A DNA stretch of 64,000 bases, from contig NZ_VFUZ01000016.1 of NCBI RefSeq assembly GCF_006658505.1, forward strand, positions 1-64,000. Direction: 5' to 3'. Of the stretch, positions 61,354 to 64,000 are shown one piece after another. Source of the DNA: Mesorhizobium sp. B2-4-15 (GTDB lineage: Bacteria > Pseudomonadota > Alphaproteobacteria > Rhizobiales > Rhizobiaceae). Below the pieces are notes generated by a model. It saw only the letters and a program-made list of their open reading frames with translations. It searched no databases and was not told the DNA's origin. How positions within the stretch are numbered: position 1 is the first letter of the stretch; each line of letters starts with the position of its first letter. A program made the position numbers and the translations under genes.

Positions 61354-61719
61354 ATGACGACCCAGACAGGCCATACCGAAGCCATCGCGGCTTCACGAGT
61401 CATCGGCACATCGGTTTACAATACCGAGGGCAAGAGCATCGGCAGTATCGAGGACATCATGCTCGACAAGACGTCGAATGGCATCATGTTCGCGGTGATC
61501 GGGTTCGGCGGCTTTCTCGGCATTAGCGAGAAGTATCACGCGATCCCCTGGGCGAGTCTCGACTACGACGAGGACATGGGCGGCTATGTGGTGCCCTTCT
61601 CCAAGGAGCAGCTGAAGGCGGCGCCTGCCTATTCGATTAATGAACTCGCCGGAGCTGATGGGGAACGTGCACGCGACGCATCCTATGAGTATTACAAGGT
61701 CGCGCCCTATTGGCATTGA
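61354..61719 (+). CDS. PRC-barrel domain protein
   Basis: 121 residues. The PRC barrel spans roughly 15-85 (SRVIGTSVYNTEGKSIGSIEDIMLDKTSNGIMFAVIGFGGFLGISEKYHAIPWASLDYDE). Related rhizobial proteins are stress-induced and of unknown biochemical role. GAGGAG lies 7 bases before ATG 61354 and only one base before ATG 61348, so the second start is favoured. It shares a terminator with the convergent lipoprotein gene. Confidence 0.9.
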   Translation: MTTQTGHTEAIAASRVIGTSVYNTEGKSIGSIEDIMLDKTSNGIMFAVIGFGGFLGISEKYHAIPWASLDYDEDMGGYVVPFSKEQLKAAPAYSINELAGADGERARDASYEYYKVAPYWH

Positions 61720-61730
61720 CCGCACATATA

Positions 61731-61763
61731 GAAAGGGCTCCGTTTCGACGGAGCCCTTTCTTG
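61731..61763. terminator. Bidirectional terminator with TTCG tetraloop
   Basis: GAAAGGGCTCCGT (61731-61743) pairs perfectly with ACGGAGCCCTTTC (61748-61760) around TTCG; TTG follows, and the left arm begins with A residues that read as U on the minus strand. Confidence 0.9.
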
Positions 61764-61777
61764 TTTCAACGCAACGC

Positions 61778-61900
61778 CTATTCGCTGATGTGCAAGGCCG
61801 GCAAAGCACCGGCCTTCGGCTGTGACTGCTGATTGTCGCACGACGTCAGGAATGCAGCCGCGATCAGAAACAGACTGACAATACCGCTCAACTCAGACAT
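61778..61900 (-). CDS. 40-residue putative lipoprotein
   Basis: ATG at 61898-61900 (complement), stop at 61778-61780. GGAGGAG lies just upstream on the minus strand (61908-61914). Residues 1-20 are a signal peptide with lipobox LTSC (Cys21), followed by DNQQSQPKAGALPALHISE. Mature lipoprotein of 20 residues, so it may be a tiny entericidin-like or structural lipoprotein; Asp at +2 is consistent with inner-membrane retention by the Lol rule. Function unknown. Confidence 0.65.
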   Translation of the reverse strand: MSELSGIVSLFLIAAAFLTSCDNQQSQPKAGALPALHISE

Positions 61901-62099
61901 GGCGAAACTCCTCCTGTTTCGCCCCGCGCGACAACAGCCATAGCCCGGAATGCGCGTCTGATGGCATGACTTATGATGACAGAAATTTGCGCTTCGTGAA
62001 TCCGACGGGCGGCACTATTTGGCCATGGCCCGATTGCCTTTTGCGTCGCTTTGGCTAAGACGGGCGCGACCTTTCGTCAGATCAATCGGGGACATCGCA

Positions 62100-63374
62100 A
62101 TGACCGCCATCATCGATATTGTCGGGCGTGAAATCCTGGACAGCCGTGGAAACCCGACCGTCGAGGTCGATGTCGTGCTCGAAGACGGTTCGATGGGCCG
62201 CGCCGCGGTGCCGTCGGGCGCCTCGACCGGGGCGCATGAGGCCGTCGAGCTTCGCGATGGCGGCGCCCGTTATCTCGGCAAGGGCGTGCTCAAGGCCGTG
62301 GAGGCGGTCAATGGCGAGCTGTTCGAGGCGATCGGTGGCATGGAAGCCGAAAACCAGATCCATATCGACCAGACCATGATCGAACTCGACGGCACGCCCA
62401 ACAAGAGCCGGCTCGGCGCCAACGCGATCCTCGGTGTTTCGCTGGCCGTTGCCAAGGCCGCGGCCGATGCGGCAGGGCTGCCGCTCTACCGCTATGTCGG
62501 CGGCACCAAGGCGCACATCCTGCCGGTGCCGATGATGAACATCATCAATGGCGGCGCGCATGCCGACAATCCGATCGACTTCCAGGAGTTCATGATCCTG
62601 CCGGTTGGCGCACCCACTTTGCGCGAAGGCGTGCGCTGGGGTTCGGAGGTCTTCCACACGCTGAGGAGGAAGCTGAAGGATGCCGGCCACAACACCAATG
62701 TCGGCGACGAGGGCGGCTTTGCCCCAAACCTGAAGAGTGCGCCGGTGGCGCTCGATTTCATCATGGAATCGATCGAGAAGGCCGGCTTCAAGCCGGGCGA
62801 GGAGATCGCGCTCGGCCTCGATTGCGCAGCGACCGAGTTCTTCAAGGACGGCAACTACGTCTATGAGGGTGAGAAGAAGACGCGTGATCCAAAGGCGCAA
62901 GCCAAGTACCTCGCCAAGCTCGCCGCTGACTATCCGATCATCTCGATCGAGGACGGCCTGGCCGAAGATGACTGGGAAGGCTGGAAATACCTGACCGACA
63001 TGATCGGCAACAAGACACAACTGGTCGGCGACGACCTGTTCGTGACCAATACGGCGCGCTTGCGCGACGGCATCCGCATGGGCGTCGCCAATTCGATCCT
63101 GGTCAAGGTCAACCAGATCGGCTCGTTGACCGAAACGCTCGACGCCGTCGAAACCGCGCACAAGGCCGGCTACACCGCCGTCATGTCACACCGCTCCGGC
63201 GAGACCGAGGATTCGACGATCGCCGATCTCGCCGTCGCCACCAATTGCGGACAGATCAAGACGGGTTCGCTGTCGCGCTCCGACCGGATGGCCAAGTACA
63301 ACCAGCTTATCCGAATCGAGGAAGAGCTCGGCAAGCAGGCGCGTTATGCCGGCAAGTCGGTCATTAAGGGCTGA
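62100..63374 (+). CDS. eno: Enolase
   Basis: 424 residues. Converts 2-phosphoglycerate to PEP. IVGREILDSRGNPTVEVDV, PSGASTGAHEAVELRDG, NIINGGAHADNPIDFQEFMILPVGA, the Mg-binding GLDCAATEFF and SIEDGLAEDDW and the SILVKVNQIGSLTET signature with catalytic Lys are all seen. ATG at 62100 gives the family N-terminus. Followed by a terminator and ftsB. Confidence 0.98.
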   Translation: MTAIIDIVGREILDSRGNPTVEVDVVLEDGSMGRAAVPSGASTGAHEAVELRDGGARYLGKGVLKAVEAVNGELFEAIGGMEAENQIHIDQTMIELDGTPNKSRLGANAILGVSLAVAKAAADAAGLPLYRYVGGTKAHILPVPMMNIINGGAHADNPIDFQEFMILPVGAPTLREGVRWGSEVFHTLRRKLKDAGHNTNVGDEGGFAPNLKSAPVALDFIMESIEKAGFKPGEEIALGLDCAATEFFKDGNYVYEGEKKTRDPKAQAKYLAKLAADYPIISIEDGLAEDDWEGWKYLTDMIGNKTQLVGDDLFVTNTARLRDGIRMGVANSILVKVNQIGSLTETLDAVETAHKAGYTAVMSHRSGETEDSTIADLAVATNCGQIKTGSLSRSDRMAKYNQLIRIEEELGKQARYAGKSVIKG

Positions 63375-63406
63375 GCCGCGGCAAGCGAGTTCGAACAGCG
63401 GATGTC

Positions 63407-63433
63407 AAGGGCGGGGTCATTCCCGCCCTTTTT
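63407..63433 (+). terminator. Terminator after eno
   Basis: AAGGGCGGG (63407-63415) pairs with CCCGCCCTT (63422-63430), followed by TTT. Confidence 0.88.
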
Positions 63434-63535
63434 CATTTCAGTGTCGCTGGCCGGGCATCCGTAACCGTCCGTTAAGCACAATCGGGCGAGAAAGATCGCG
63501 AGCCGCTTGAGTTCGCGGCCGCGAGGGAACGGGCG

Positions 63536-63859
63536 ATGTGGACGCGTCAGCACAAGCAGAGAAATACCGGCCGGCTCATCATCCCCTCGCTTTGTGTGGT
63601 GTTCCTGGCCTATTTCGGCTTTCATGCCTATCACGGTGAATTCGGCATCAACTCGAAATATCAGCTGGAAGCGCAAACAGTTGCGCTGCAAGCCCAGCTC
63701 GACGCCATCAAGGCGCGCCGGATGGAACTCGAACGGCGCGTTCGGCTCATGCATGACGGCACCCTGGAGAAGGACATGCTTGACGAGCAGGCGCGCAAGG
63801 CGCTCAATCTGTCCCAGGCTGATGAAATCACCATCATGTTGCCGGTCTCGGCAAAGTAA
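63536..63859 (+). CDS. ftsB: Septum formation initiator FtsB/DivIC family
   Basis: 107 residues. One membrane helix (IIPSLCVVFLAYFGFHAY, about 14-31) followed by a coiled coil (YQLEAQTVALQAQLDAIKARRMELERRVRLMHDGTLEKDMLDEQARKAL). FtsB joins FtsL and FtsQ in the divisome. eno-ftsB is the standard order in alphaproteobacteria and a pdhA gene is expected beyond the window end. The remaining 141 bases show no gene. Confidence 0.92.
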   Translation: MWTRQHKQRNTGRLIIPSLCVVFLAYFGFHAYHGEFGINSKYQLEAQTVALQAQLDAIKARRMELERRVRLMHDGTLEKDMLDEQARKALNLSQADEITIMLPVSAK

Positions 63860-64000
63860 CTGAATTTCAGTTAATCCCCAATATTTTCAATGATTTTAGT
63901 CGCTTAGCTGCATGCCAGCTATGCAATTTCGACATGGCGGAACGCCTTCTCACGTGTTAGCCTTGCATAAATCGGTGGGAAGAGCTGATCTTCCCGGGGG

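Overview
The window is chromosomal DNA of a Rhizobiales alphaproteobacterium, most likely Mesorhizobium or a close relative. This rests on the GC-rich coding sequence, a complete S10-spc-alpha ribosomal cluster in rhizobial order (rplO-secY-adk-rpsM-rpsK-rpoA-rplQ), the coexistence of eukaryotic-type glutamine synthetase II (glnII) and a glnB-glnA operon, an ATP12-type ATPase assembly factor, a propionyl-CoA carboxylase beta subunit, an Omp25-like barrel protein and the kdsA/eno/ftsB neighbourhood. I saw no rRNA, tRNA, CRISPR array, transposase, phage gene or origin.

Layout. 1-15,095: the 3' end of tuf, then 27 head-to-tail genes for ribosomal proteins, SecY, adenylate kinase and RNA polymerase alpha, closed by a terminator. 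Several spacers carry clear hairpins, and a 27-bp perfect inverted repeat sits between rpsM and rpsK. 15,229-21,157: a Do-type periplasmic protease, rarA, a hydroxylase-like membrane protein and a lower-GC polytopic membrane protein. 21,277-24,438: an aldehyde dehydrogenase module (GAF-Fis regulator, dehydrogenase, DUF779 protein) with two perfect palindromes. 24,480-29,733: fluoride exporter, pseudouridine synthase, DMT exporter, ATP12 factor and a metabolite:H+ symporter with a large periplasmic insertion. 29,757-37,374: nitrogen assimilation (glnII, glnA, glnB, with sigma-54 promoters before glnII and glnB), interrupted by a DmpA-type peptidase, its TetR neighbour and a frameshifted amino-acid permease. 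37,651-48,861: NAD(P)H-hydrate repair, pccB, a DEAD-box helicase, a hydrolase, an SDR enzyme, then cysK, an alanyl-tRNA editing protein, a mercaptopyruvate sulfurtransferase and an acetyltransferase packed together. 49,034-58,067: a two-barrel outer-membrane protein, ald with its divergent Lrp regulator, 5-FTHF cyclo-ligase, type II NADH dehydrogenase, a periplasmic 2',3'-cyclic phosphodiesterase/3'-nucleotidase and a cyclopropane fatty acid synthase. 58,490-63,859: small stress-type proteins, kdsA, dodecin, a PRC-barrel protein, eno and ftsB.

Most of the window is ordinary core chromosome. No obvious new defence or mobile system is present. The points most worth a second look are the fused double beta-barrel (49,088-50,374), the palindromes around the aldehyde dehydrogenase regulator, the large inverted repeat inside the ribosomal operon, the symporter insertion, the hydroxylase-like protein that appears to lack one iron ligand, and two very short genes: a 44-residue membrane protein and a 40-residue lipoprotein.
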